DNA of 8,774 nt from CAZBEA01 sp964519355 (GCA_964519355.1 CAZFJW010000051.1:1-8774); one strand, 5' to 3'; numbered from the stretch's first letter, positions 1 to 6,884 are shown. The notes: generated by a model from the sequence alone, not told the origin. Program-made: numbers and translations.

Positions 1-117
1 CTTGAAATTAGCAGTGATATTACGGAAGCACAATTTTTTAGTCCTGAAGAAATTCCTTTTGGAAATTTGGCTTTTGATAGTATTGAGAAAGCCCTGCGAA
101 AATTACTAAATAACTAG
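1..117 (+). CDS. C-terminal fragment of a probable NUDIX hydrolase (5' end outside window)
   Basis: An open frame runs from base 1 to a TAG stop at 115-117 and gives the last 38 residues of a protein that begins outside the window. The visible tail has the pattern ITEAQFFSPEEIPFGNLAF followed by a short amphipathic helix. This resembles the end of many NUDIX (MutT-like) hydrolases, where an 'E-A-x-F-F-s-x-e-E-I-P' strand and turn is followed by a 'laFdsi..aL..ll' helix. The catalytic NUDIX box would lie upstream and cannot be seen, so substrate and activity are unknown. The stop codon overlaps the stop of the convergent nuclease gene by four bases. The frame is secure; the family call rests only on the tail. 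Confidence 0.5.
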   Translation, partial: LEISSDITEAQFFSPEEIPFGNLAFDSIEKALRKLLNN

Positions 118-932
118 AGTGTACATACGAGTTTGGCTTTTTCCTTTGCAGCAGCAATATGATCTCTGTCAATTCCGTATACATTCATTAATTCTTCATC
201 AGAGAGTGCAAGCAGATCTCGACAGAGAACCTTATTCTCCTGGACAAGCCGTTCTTTCTCATGAGTTGCCAGATCATCAAGTATTGTAATCGGATACAGC
301 TGTGGTTGTTCTACCATATCCTGCAAATTGCCTTCATTTGGATAGTTCCACCCTACTGCTTGAATTCCTTTACATTCTGCATACTGTCTTGCGTCAGTCG
401 TTAATTTTGTATTGGTTACAATCCAAACTCTGTCAATATTATTCTTGTCTTTTACATCCCAAAATCTTGCATTGGTATACAACACATCCTGAACATCGCT
501 TCTTCCTCCTGGCTGATTATGAAATTTTGCCTCAACTATTTCACGCTTTCCATCCTTCTGAATCAAAAGATCAATTTCATGAGTCACACATTCACCATTT
601 AAAAATAGATTTGTCTCTGCCTGATACCCAAGACTTTCAAAAACTCTTGCCAAATACTTTTCGAAAGGAAACCCTGATGGACCAAGTTCTGCCAAGGCGC
701 GTCTCAAGTTGTATCGAATCCCAGCTTTTTTATCATTCATCTCAAGGAATTCATTTATGTGATACATCAGTTCATTTGTGGTGATTTTGTTGTCATGGAT
801 TCTCTCACGAATATGTTCCAAGACTTGTGGATATAGACTTTCCGGAAGACCAACTCTTCTCATGGAATGGAGGACTTTTTCCTCGGAAAAATCCTCAACA
901 TTTCCTGAAAATTTAGTAACCTGAATTGCCAT
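114..932 (-). CDS. ATP-cone domain fused to an Mrr-like restriction endonuclease-fold nuclease
   Basis: 272 aa, complete. Residues about 2-85 look like an ATP-cone: an 'I.V.K.sG..e.fs.eKv..Sm.r.G' start, then helices ending at RYNLRRAL. In ribonucleotide reductase and NrdR this module senses ATP/dATP. Residues about 87-200 look like a PD-(D/E)xK (Mrr_cat-type) nuclease: helix FEKYLARVFESLGY, then HEIDLLIQ with D121 and IVEAKFH with E134 and K136 as the expected metal-binding and catalytic residues, then a helix with Q148 (DVQDVLYTNARF) and the strand VWIVTNTKL. Residues about 240-268 (LSDEELMNVYGIDRDHI) may be a small helical or HhH-like element. It is cytoplasmic, with no signal peptide or membrane segment. 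Known Mrr-fold enzymes cut DNA in restriction or repair; gating by nucleotide level is inference. There is no methyltransferase or other restriction subunit beside it. The start is supported by a -10-like TATAGT six bases upstream; no Shine-Dalgarno is visible. Confidence 0.8.
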   Translation of the reverse strand: MAIQVTKFSGNVEDFSEEKVLHSMRRVGLPESLYPQVLEHIRERIHDNKITTNELMYHINEFLEMNDKKAGIRYNLRRALAELGPSGFPFEKYLARVFESLGYQAETNLFLNGECVTHEIDLLIQKDGKREIVEAKFHNQPGGRSDVQDVLYTNARFWDVKDKNNIDRVWIVTNTKLTTDARQYAECKGIQAVGWNYPNEGNLQDMVEQPQLYPITILDDLATHEKERLVQENKVLCRDLLALSDEELMNVYGIDRDHIAAAKEKAKLVCTL

Positions 933-938
933 GATACT

Positions 939-944
939 ACTATA
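939..944 (-). promoter_or_regulatory. Putative -10 element for the ATP-cone nuclease gene
   Basis: On the minus strand the hexamer TATAGT (5 of 6 to TATAAT) ends six bases before the ATG at 932. No convincing -35 lies 16-18 bases upstream. A TTGACT occurs at 963-958, but it is only 13 bases from this hexamer (18 bases from an alternative TAGTAT at 939-934). Either choice would start the transcript at or next to the start codon, giving a leaderless mRNA. The element sits in the 39-bp gap after the kelch-peptidase gene, so the nuclease may have its own promoter, read-through from that gene, or both. Confidence 0.35.
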
Positions 945-971
945 CAGGGAAAGGCTTAGTCAAACAAGAAT

Positions 972-3167
972 TTAAAAGGATTTTTTCAAGTCAGAGATTG
1001 ATTTCAACAAAGTATTAGATGCAACTGAGTCAATTTTTTTAGGAGTTAATGCTTTTACGATATTTGAAAGTACCGTTAAGTGTTGGGGGGTATTTTTTTT
1101 GTTTCTCAATGACAATCTCTCCACAAGCATAACTTCATGAATTAATAATTTTTTTGTAAGAAGTGGTTTTATATGTCCAGTTTGGTAGTAAAATTCTATA
1201 TCTTTAATAAGTGAGTCGAAAGTAACATCTTTTTTAATACTTTGATTGGTATTATTGTCTTTGTTAAATTTAATTGTATAAATATCTAAGTCATCTTCCC
1301 CAACAATTCCAGAAAGTGTTTTCAGAAACACATCACCATCAGACTCATATAAATAAATGTCCAAAGAATATTCTTTTGTTTCATTTGAAGTGATTTCGAT
1401 GGAGTAATTCCCGCTTGCAGGCTTTTCCACATATGACACGGCGACAGGATCTGGGCCGGCTGCATTTTCGCCTGAAGGATCTTGAATCGGATCTTCAACA
1501 AATGTATTCGCAACAAGCTGTCCATTTCCATCTAGAATTCCAAAATTTAAGTCGGGTTTTGAAACAACCATGATATACGATAAATCTGTATTTGAGGGAA
1601 TAAATCTACCCATGGATGTAAATGTTTCACCATACTCTGTTAGATCAGCTCTATTGTAAAATGGATCATTGATCTTTATTGAGGAATCATCGTAGCCTTT
1701 TCCAACTATAAAATGCCCTGGTTCACCAAGAATTACTGGGATATTACTATCTATGCTTTCTTTAAACAAATTCTTGTCTTCATCATTTGTCCTTTTATAT
1801 TCTAGGGCATCGTATGAAAAGTTAGAATTTTGAGATTTTGCTTTTTTTGAAAGTCTAGTCAAGGCTAACCAATTAATAAGTCCATTCCCGACATATCCAT
1901 CGGGCTCATTTTTTAACCAACTGTTTAAATTTTTAGGATTTAGATCCTGTCCGTCTGGAAGTTTTGTAATATTATGGTAATTAAAAACCATAGCAGCCGA
2001 TGTCATCGCACACCCCCATCTCCCAATGCCTGGATTATTACTTGCCCATTTATTAGCAGAATCATATATCTCATCTGACCATAAAGAGTTCGTTTGTTTT
2101 AGTAAGGGCACAGATAAACTTACACCTGATTCTTCGTCAAGCTTTGCATAATATACGGTGTCAACATAATCTGAACCATTGTGTCCCCCGATAAGATACA
2201 AATAACCATTTAAGTGCACAAGTTTTCCAGCAGCAATTGATTGAGGGATAGTATTCTGACTTGTTTGCCACGGATCAAGAGTATTAGATTGATTTATTTT
2301 TGTATGATAGACCTGGTTTCCATTAACAAATATAAATGTGTCATCAACAAGAACCAATTGTTGACCTGCAATATAAGCTGGTCCATCTGGGAGTTGCTGC
2401 CACCCTGAAATACTTCCATCTATAGCGCTGATATCTGCTGTATAAATTGTGCTTTTCCCTATTCCATTCACTGTTCCCCCAAGCAAAAATAACTTCCCTG
2501 AATGTTCAAAAATGCCCATCCCATACATAGGATCAGGTAAAGTACCAGAATCTGACCAACTCCCGATTGTTCCATCTGGATTAATTGGGGCAGAGTAAAT
2601 TACATCACTCACATTATTGCCCAGGCCTCCCGCAAAATACAATCTGTTGTTATAGATAAAAACCCCTCCAAATGCAAGAGACTGAGGAAGAGGTGTTAGG
2701 GAAGACCAGGAAGAAAAACCTGATCCAGTAATTGTTGATATAAAGGTTTTATCTACGTATCCCATGGCAGATCCAGGATTCTCCTCCTTTCCACCCAAAA
2801 TATAACTTTTATCCCCATTTTGCATTGACGAATGCCAAATTAGAGCAGTTGGAAAAAGAGAATTTATTACCCAAGGACTAATCTCACCACTATCAGACTT
2901 TATAGATTGTAATATTTCAAATTTACTCTGTCCTCCAAACGCCGAGCCTCCTAAAACATAAATTTTTCCATCATAACTAAAAGCTACATGACTCGCCAGT
3001 AAGTATGGTAATGCTAAAGATTGACTCCATTGACCAGGAGCGGAAGATGCAAAAACCTTCCCGGGTACACTTAATAATAAAGCAACGACTAAAACAACTA
3101 GCGATACTCTTCGGAAAAAATTAATACAAAAAAAGAAGATTGATGACTCCGCGCACTTCAGAACCAT
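972..3167 (-). CDS. Secreted kelch-propeller / C39-like cysteine peptidase / FIMAH-like multidomain protein
   Basis: 731 aa from the chosen ATG at 3167. Signal peptide: INFFRR, hydrophobic core at about 21-35, likely cleavage after VFA near residue 40. Residues about 45-340 contain six kelch-type blades, each ending in a 'Y.lGG'-like strand (GKIYVLGG 67-74, YILGG 122-126, LYFAGG 176-181, LFLLGG 226-231, IFVNG 279-283, LYLIGG 323-328) with a Trp in the loops. Residues about 352-537 fit the C39-like papain fold (Peptidase_C39_2): Q358, C386 in WGCAMTSAAMV, H485 in GHFIVGKGY and D501 in INDP as probable oxyanion and triad residues. A beta-sandwich follows (about 577-637, ASGNYSIEI), then a helical region (about 647-731) resembling FIMAH modules. 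The substrate is unknown. The propeller probably binds a ligand or partner, and the protein is likely exported or surface-held. An upstream in-frame ATG at 3281 would overlap the methyltransferase gene and bury the signal peptide, so I reject it. No sortase motif is seen. Confidence 0.8.
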   Translation of the reverse strand: MVLKCAESSIFFFCINFFRRVSLVVLVVALLLSVPGKVFASSAPGQWSQSLALPYLLASHVAFSYDGKIYVLGGSAFGGQSKFEILQSIKSDSGEISPWVINSLFPTALIWHSSMQNGDKSYILGGKEENPGSAMGYVDKTFISTITGSGFSSWSSLTPLPQSLAFGGVFIYNNRLYFAGGLGNNVSDVIYSAPINPDGTIGSWSDSGTLPDPMYGMGIFEHSGKLFLLGGTVNGIGKSTIYTADISAIDGSISGWQQLPDGPAYIAGQQLVLVDDTFIFVNGNQVYHTKINQSNTLDPWQTSQNTIPQSIAAGKLVHLNGYLYLIGGHNGSDYVDTVYYAKLDEESGVSLSVPLLKQTNSLWSDEIYDSANKWASNNPGIGRWGCAMTSAAMVFNYHNITKLPDGQDLNPKNLNSWLKNEPDGYVGNGLINWLALTRLSKKAKSQNSNFSYDALEYKRTNDEDKNLFKESIDSNIPVILGEPGHFIVGKGYDDSSIKINDPFYNRADLTEYGETFTSMGRFIPSNTDLSYIMVVSKPDLNFGILDGNGQLVANTFVEDPIQDPSGENAAGPDPVAVSYVEKPASGNYSIEITSNETKEYSLDIYLYESDGDVFLKTLSGIVGEDDLDIYTIKFNKDNNTNQSIKKDVTFDSLIKDIEFYYQTGHIKPLLTKKLLIHEVMLVERLSLRNKKNTPQHLTVLSNIVKALTPKKIDSVASNTLLKSISDLKKSF

Positions 3168-3176
3168 ATCATATTT

Positions 3177-3206
3177 ATTTAAATACCACCCATTGAACCT
3201 TGTCAA
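3177..3206 (-). promoter_or_regulatory. Putative promoter of the kelch-peptidase gene
   Basis: Reading the minus strand, a consensus -35 TTGACA lies at 3206-3201. An AT-rich -10 region follows, best as TTAAAT (4 of 6) at 3182-3177 with an 18-base spacer. A TGG-TATTTA just upstream is an alternative. The ATG at 3167 is nine bases after TTAAAT, so the leader would be only a few bases long and no Shine-Dalgarno is present. The site supports 3167 as the start and overlaps the divergent promoter of the methyltransferase gene. Confidence 0.5.
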
Positions 3207-3221
3207 GATGTTTGTTTTAAT
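3193..3221 (+). promoter_or_regulatory. Putative promoter of the methyltransferase gene
   Basis: TTGAAC at 3193-3198 (4 of 6 to TTGACA) is followed by a 17-base spacer and TTTAAT at 3216-3221 (5 of 6 to TATAAT). The spacer ends in TGT, which makes an extended -10. The ATG at 3231 is nine bases downstream, again predicting an almost leaderless transcript. It overlaps the divergent kelch-gene promoter across 3193-3206. Confidence 0.45.
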
Positions 3222-3230
3222 ACATAAACA

Positions 3231-3962
3231 ATGACCAAAATATACGAAGACTTTCATAAAAATACCAAAGCTCAAAAACAAATTATCCCAGATTACAATT
3301 TTACTTACAGAATAATCTTGCCCATCATTAATTCGTATTTCAAAATGGGGGGTAAGGTTATTCTTGACATAGGATGTGGCAGTGGAACAATATCTCTATA
3401 TCTTTCTTCTTTAGGAAATAGAGTCCATGGAATTGACATCTCAAAAAAGGCAATACTCTCATGTAAAAAATCTGCAAAAGACCTTATGCTCAATAACGCT
3501 AGCTTTGAGATCTTAGATTTCCCTTCAAAAAAAATTGAAAAATCCAAATATGATTCTATACTTTTACTAGAAGTGATAGAACACATACAAAATCATCAAA
3601 AGGCGTTAGAACTAATTACGCAGGCACTCAAACCAGGTGGACTACTTATTCTTTCAACTCCTTCAAAAAACGCACCTCTTTATAAGCTTGGGCTTTTAAG
3701 TAATTTCGATTCAAGAGTTGGACATTTAAGAAGATATTCTGAAAATGAAATCACTACTTTAATTAAATCTAGTGGACTTAGTGTCATTAAAGTTATAAAA
3801 AATGAGGGAATTTTAAGAAATTTTCTTTTTACAAATAAATACGCCGGGCAGTTGGTTAGGTTAATTAAATTCCAACTTGTAGATATCGTCTCGTTTTTGG
3901 ATAAGCTTTCTTTAAGGTTTTTTGGAGAGTCAGACTTTATTGTTATTGCCTTAAAAAAATAG
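3231..3962 (+). CDS. Class I SAM-dependent methyltransferase (UbiG/Methyltransf_11-12-like)
   Basis: 243 aa. The Rossmann-type SAM motifs are in canonical order: motif I VILDIGCGSG at 43-52, the acidic strand end VHGIDIS with D69 (ribose-hydroxyl ligand in this family), EILDF with D96 near the adenine pocket, motif II YDSILLLEVIEHI at 107-119, and motif III LKPGGLLILSTPS at 133-145. The GHLRRYS segment at 164-170 is common in UbiG-like and cell-surface small-molecule methyltransferases. The last 50 residues are hydrophobic and basic and may contact a membrane or substrate. The acceptor cannot be predicted: UbiG-like enzymes methylate quinone precursors, sugars, lipids and other molecules, and no ubiquinone or polysaccharide genes are visible here. 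It is divergent from the kelch-peptidase gene and convergent with the serine tRNAs, 12 bases from the nearer one. No Shine-Dalgarno precedes the start. Confidence 0.85.
   Translation: MTKIYEDFHKNTKAQKQIIPDYNFTYRIILPIINSYFKMGGKVILDIGCGSGTISLYLSSLGNRVHGIDISKKAILSCKKSAKDLMLNNASFEILDFPSKKIEKSKYDSILLLEVIEHIQNHQKALELITQALKPGGLLILSTPSKNAPLYKLGLLSNFDSRVGHLRRYSENEITTLIKSSGLSVIKVIKNEGILRNFLFTNKYAGQLVRLIKFQLVDIVSFLDKLSLRFFGESDFIVIALKK
3953..3959 (-). terminator. Possible U-tract terminator for the serine tRNA transcripts
   Basis: Downstream of the tRNA-Ser(UGA) 3' end, the minus strand reads a run of seven T at 3959-3953, inside the last codons of the convergent methyltransferase gene. No stable hairpin of its own precedes the run, so it is not a classical intrinsic terminator. 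It is the only terminator-like element seen for these tRNAs. Confidence 0.2.
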
Positions 3963-3974
3963 AGTTTAATTCTG

Positions 3975-4058
3975 CGGAGGGTACAGGATTTGAACCTGTG
4001 AGAGCTTGCGCTCACTAGTTTTCAAGACTAGCGCCATAAACCGCTCGGCCAACCCTCC
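3975..4058 (-). tRNA. tRNA-Ser, anticodon UGA
   Basis: 84 nt on the minus strand, and every arm folds. Acceptor GGAGGGT pairs with ACCCTCC, discriminator G; D arm GCC...GGC; anticodon stem CTAGT/ACTAG around loop CTTGAAA, giving anticodon TGA (reads UCN serine codons); long class II variable arm GAGC-GCAA-GCTC, typical of Ser and Leu tRNAs; T arm ACAGG-TTCAAAT-CCTGT. The 3' CCA is not encoded (the bases after the discriminator are CAG), so it must be added by the nucleotidyltransferase. It lies 29 bases downstream of a second serine tRNA. Confidence 0.95.
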
Positions 4059-4068
4059 ATGACTCGAT

Positions 4069-4074
4069 ATTATA
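4069..4074 (-). promoter_or_regulatory. Consensus -10 upstream of tRNA-Ser(UGA)
   Basis: TATAAT on the minus strand, ten bases before the 5' end of tRNA-Ser(UGA), in the 29-base gap between the two tRNAs. No TGn precedes it (GTG instead) and no -35 is recognisable, since that position falls in the 3' end of the neighbouring tRNA. It suggests separate or additional transcription of this tRNA besides read-through from tRNA-Ser(GCU). Confidence 0.5.
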
Positions 4075-4087
4075 CACTGAATTTGTG

Positions 4088-4174
4088 CGGAGGAGACAGG
4101 ATTCGAACCTGCGCGAGTATTTCTACTCAGGAATTTAGCAAACTCCCGCAATGGGCCAACTATGCGACTCCTCC
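4088..4174 (-). tRNA. tRNA-Ser, anticodon GCU
   Basis: 87 nt on the minus strand. Acceptor GGAGGAG pairs with CTCCTCC, discriminator G; D arm GCA...TGC; anticodon stem GGAGT/ATTCC (one G-T pair) around loop TTGCTAA, anticodon GCT (reads AGC and AGU); long variable arm GAGTA-GAAA-TACTC; T arm GCAGG-TTCGAAT-CCTGT. CCA is not encoded. Together with tRNA-Ser(UGA), this makes a two-gene serine cluster covering most serine codons. Confidence 0.95.
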
Positions 4175-4188
4175 AACAGAGTCTGAAT

Positions 4189-4197
4189 ATTATAACA
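4189..4197 (-). promoter_or_regulatory. Extended -10 promoter for the serine tRNA pair
   Basis: TGTTATAAT on the minus strand: a perfect TATAAT with the TGn extension, 14 bases before the 5' end of tRNA-Ser(GCU). No good -35 is found at 16-18 bases, as expected for an extended -10 promoter. The predicted transcript would begin about eight bases before the mature tRNA. Confidence 0.65.
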
Positions 4198-4233
4198 AAA
4201 GCCTCCCCTATCTTCATCGTGAAAGCTCGTTTC

Positions 4234-4244
4234 TATGATAAGAT
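4234..4244 (+). promoter_or_regulatory. Putative promoter of the 67-aa gene / ATPase operon
   Basis: Two overlapping -10 candidates precede the ATG at 4251: TATGAT at 4234-4239 (5 of 6), and TAAGAT at 4239-4244 preceded by TGA. Either gives a transcript starting at or within about five bases of the start codon. No clear -35 is seen. This favours 4251 over the in-frame ATG at 4272. Confidence 0.4.
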
Positions 4245-4250
4245 ATATAT

Positions 4251-4454
4251 ATGTCACAAGATGGGATTTTTATGTCAAAATCAGGAAGTAGTCTGGATAT
4301 TCAGATTCAGGATGAAGAGCTTTTAGAGTATCTTCAAACCCATCACGAAGATGACACGACCAAAATTCTCTTAAAACTTGCTGACGTCGGAGGAAAAGTT
4401 GTCGGAGAAATAGTAATCCCTGACACAGCACTCGAAGAAAACACGCAATTATGA
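4251..4454 (+). CDS. Small acidic protein of unknown function, translationally coupled to the ATPase
   Basis: 67 aa; I do not recognise the family. It has no signal peptide, membrane segment or cysteine. The sequence is acidic, with a DEELLEYLQ helix in the middle, then KILLKLADVGGKVVGEIVIP, which looks like a helix followed by a beta hairpin. The stop overlaps the start of the ATPase gene (ATGATG at 4451-4456, shared ATGA), a classic sign of co-transcription and translational coupling. This points to a partner or regulator of the ATPase, but that is inference from position only. Initiation could instead be at the in-frame ATG at 4272 (60 aa); the promoter position favours 4251. Confidence 0.65.
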   Translation: MSQDGIFMSKSGSSLDIQIQDEELLEYLQTHHEDDTTKILLKLADVGGKVVGEIVIPDTALEENTQL

Positions 4455-6850
4455 TGAATGGGCAGTTCTCAACACAATTTGTTATCGACTTATTATTCCT
4501 GCTTCTTACGGGGTTTCTGCTCATTTCATTTATAACTGTCACAAGCGCTGCAATTTTCTTAATTGTCGGATATTGGAACAAACATAAAGCCCGCCACAAG
4601 AAGGCTCTTGAAACAGTGCTCCTTGAAGTAACGCTGCCACGTGAGAATGAAATCAAGATTGATGCAGCAGAACAAATGTTTGCAACACTTACTTCCATAA
4701 AGGGAGTCAAGGGAGCACTCTCGCGATTTAAAGTTCCGGACTCTCTTTCTTTTGAGATTGTTGCCAAACCTCAAGACATTCGATTTTATGTTGGTGTAAA
4801 TAAAAAATATCAAGACATGCTCGAAAAACAAATTCACGGCTCATATCCTGACGCCTCAATTCAAGAAGTTGAAGACTATAATATTTTTACAGAGCATGGC
4901 GAAGTGGCTGCTGCAGAATTTGGGCTTGAAGAAGAATACTTCAAACCCATCAAGCCATACAAAGACTTTTCTGTAGACCCTCTTTCAACAATTGTCTCAA
5001 CCCTTGGGAAAATGCAGGAGGGAGAAGCAGCAGTTCTTCAAATAATAATAACCAAAGCTGGCGACTCATGGAAAAAAGAGGGAAGAGAACATAATGCCCA
5101 CGTCAAAAAAGATGAGGCCAATCCAGACACAGCAAAATATTCTGTCGATTCAAAAGAACTTGAAGGGATTGAGCAGAAAGTATCCAAGCAAGGTTTCAGA
5201 ACGTATCTTCGAGTTGTTGTTGTATCATCCAGCCATGAAGCAGCCGAAGCTCATCTTTCAAACATTGAAAGCACCTTTAATCAATATGCCTCTTTTAATT
5301 CATTTCATCCAGTTGAGGATAAATTTTTTAAATCGAATGTGATTTTAGATTTTATTTATCGACAACTTCCCTTATTTAGAACTGGACATATGATCTTAAC
5401 TGTTGAGGAACTTGCAACTCTTTTCCATTTCCCAAACAAACAAATTGAAAGTCCTCATATTCATTGGATGGCAGCGCGCGTTGCACCAGCACCAGGCAAT
5501 ATTCCAACAGAAGGATTGTATCTTGGGAAAAGTATTTATAGAGGTGAGACTCGTGAGATAAGAATTGGCCTCGACGACAGAAGAAGACACATGTACATTA
5601 TCGGAAAAACGGGTGTAGGAAAATCCGAATTTCTAAAAGATATGATTTTGCAAGATATTCGGGCTGGAAAAGGAGTTGCTGTAATTGATCCTCATGGAGA
5701 TCTTGTTGACGACATCCTGCCTCTTGTGCCGCCTGAACGGGCAGAGGATGTTATTTATTTTGATCCATCAGACACAGAACGCCCCATGGGACTGAATATG
5801 CTTGAAGCTGCAAATGAGGAGCAAAAACATTTTGTTGTAAATTCCATCATCGGACTTATGTATAAACTCTTTGATCCACACCAAACAGGTATTATCGGGC
5901 CACGATTTGAACACGCTGTAAGAAATGCGATGCTTACAGTTATGTATGATGAGGGAGCAACTCTTATCGAAGTCGTTCGTATTCTGACAGATTCCCGATA
6001 TGTTCAGCAGCTTTTACCTAAAGTTAAAGATCCTATTATTCGCCGGTATTGGACAGATCAGATCGCTCAAACTTCAGATTTCCATAAATCAGAAGTTCTC
6101 GACTATATCGTTTCGAAATTCGGCCGTTTCGTTACTAACACTGCAATTAGGAATATTATTGGGCAAAGTAAAAGTTCATTTAACTTTAGAGAAATTATGG
6201 ATAATCAAAAGATACTTCTTATTAACCTTTCTAAAGGGAAAATAGGAGAAGAAAATTCTAGCTTTTTAGGACTCATTCTTGTTCCAAGAATTCTAACTGC
6301 TGCCATGTCGCGGCAAGATATGCCCATGGCTGATCGAAAAGATTTTTATTTGTACGTTGATGAGTTCCAAAACTTTGCAACACCCGACTTTGCCCAAATT
6401 TTGTCAGAGGCAAGAAAATATAGACTCAACCTTATTGTTGCCAATCAATTTATTGGACAAATTGATGAAGAAATTAAAAATGCAATTTTCGGAAATGCCG
6501 GAACTATTATGTCATTTAGGGTCGGGGTGTCTGATGCAAATTATCTCCAGCACGAATTCCAGCCTACTTTTACAGAAGCAGACCTTATTAATGTAGAGAG
6601 ATTCCATGCATATGTTAGAACACTTATTAATGGAGAACCTTCTGTTCCGTTCTCTATGGATTTAACTCGTGACATTACTGAAGAGAAAAAACAGGAGAAT
6701 CCAAGAGTTGCAGAGCTTATTCGGGAATTATCTCGTCTAAAACACGGCAAGCCAGTCAAGCTTATCGAGGCTGAAATCAATCAGCGCTCTAACCTTTTTG
6801 ACCAGCCAACTCCAGGTAAAATTGGTCCTGGCGGAATAAAGGGATTTTAA
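4451..6850 (+). CDS. Membrane-anchored HerA/VirD4/TraG-class ATPase (type IV secretion-like DNA translocase)
   Basis: 799 aa. Residues about 9-41 form one or two hydrophobic membrane segments, followed by a basic stretch (NKHKARHKK). Residues about 50-330 are an alpha/beta region resembling the N-terminal part of VirB4/TraC-like ATPases (FYVGVNKKYQDMLEKQ, YPDASIQEVE). The motor domain has Walker A GKTGVGKS at 385-392, VIDPHGD at 411-417 typical of VirD4/HerA proteins, Walker B FYLYVDEFQ at 632-640 with D637 and E638, an ANQFIGQI strand with Q666, and R690 in IMSFRVG as a possible arginine finger. These proteins form hexameric rings that pump DNA or protein at the inner membrane. No relaxase, VirB4, pilus or mating-channel gene is visible, so a conjugative role is unproven; chromosome handling, DNA uptake or secretion are alternatives. 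It overlaps the 67-aa gene by four bases. Confidence 0.85.
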   Translation: MMNGQFSTQFVIDLLFLLLTGFLLISFITVTSAAIFLIVGYWNKHKARHKKALETVLLEVTLPRENEIKIDAAEQMFATLTSIKGVKGALSRFKVPDSLSFEIVAKPQDIRFYVGVNKKYQDMLEKQIHGSYPDASIQEVEDYNIFTEHGEVAAAEFGLEEEYFKPIKPYKDFSVDPLSTIVSTLGKMQEGEAAVLQIIITKAGDSWKKEGREHNAHVKKDEANPDTAKYSVDSKELEGIEQKVSKQGFRTYLRVVVVSSSHEAAEAHLSNIESTFNQYASFNSFHPVEDKFFKSNVILDFIYRQLPLFRTGHMILTVEELATLFHFPNKQIESPHIHWMAARVAPAPGNIPTEGLYLGKSIYRGETREIRIGLDDRRRHMYIIGKTGVGKSEFLKDMILQDIRAGKGVAVIDPHGDLVDDILPLVPPERAEDVIYFDPSDTERPMGLNMLEAANEEQKHFVVNSIIGLMYKLFDPHQTGIIGPRFEHAVRNAMLTVMYDEGATLIEVVRILTDSRYVQQLLPKVKDPIIRRYWTDQIAQTSDFHKSEVLDYIVSKFGRFVTNTAIRNIIGQSKSSFNFREIMDNQKILLINLSKGKIGEENSSFLGLILVPRILTAAMSRQDMPMADRKDFYLYVDEFQNFATPDFAQILSEARKYRLNLIVANQFIGQIDEEIKNAIFGNAGTIMSFRVGVSDANYLQHEFQPTFTEADLINVERFHAYVRTLINGEPSVPFSMDLTRDITEEKKQENPRVAELIRELSRLKHGKPVKLIEAEINQRSNLFDQPTPGKIGPGGIKGF

Positions 6851-6859
6851 CGCTGCAGA

Positions 6860-6868
6860 TGGTATAAT
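6860..6868 (+). promoter_or_regulatory. Extended -10 promoter for tRNA-Ile
   Basis: TGGTATAAT, a perfect -10 with TGn extension, ends 16 bases before the tRNA 5' end and lies just after the ATPase stop codon. No -35 match lies at the expected distance. Confidence 0.6.
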
Positions 6869-6884
6869 AATCCAGTATTTTTGA

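Noticed and set aside
3168..3281. A longer N-terminus for the kelch-peptidase protein, from an in-frame ATG at 3281.
   Set aside because: It overlaps the divergent methyltransferase gene and both promoters, and it places 38 extra residues before the real signal peptide. The ATG at 3167 fits the promoter.
3966..4217. Open frame of 83 codons on the minus strand across the two serine tRNAs.
   Set aside because: It is entirely explained by the two well-folded tRNA genes and their promoter.
4270..4837. Open frames on the minus strand opposite the 67-aa gene and the start of the ATPase gene.
   Set aside because: They are antisense to a gene pair with clear coupling and motifs, and their translations show no recognisable domain.
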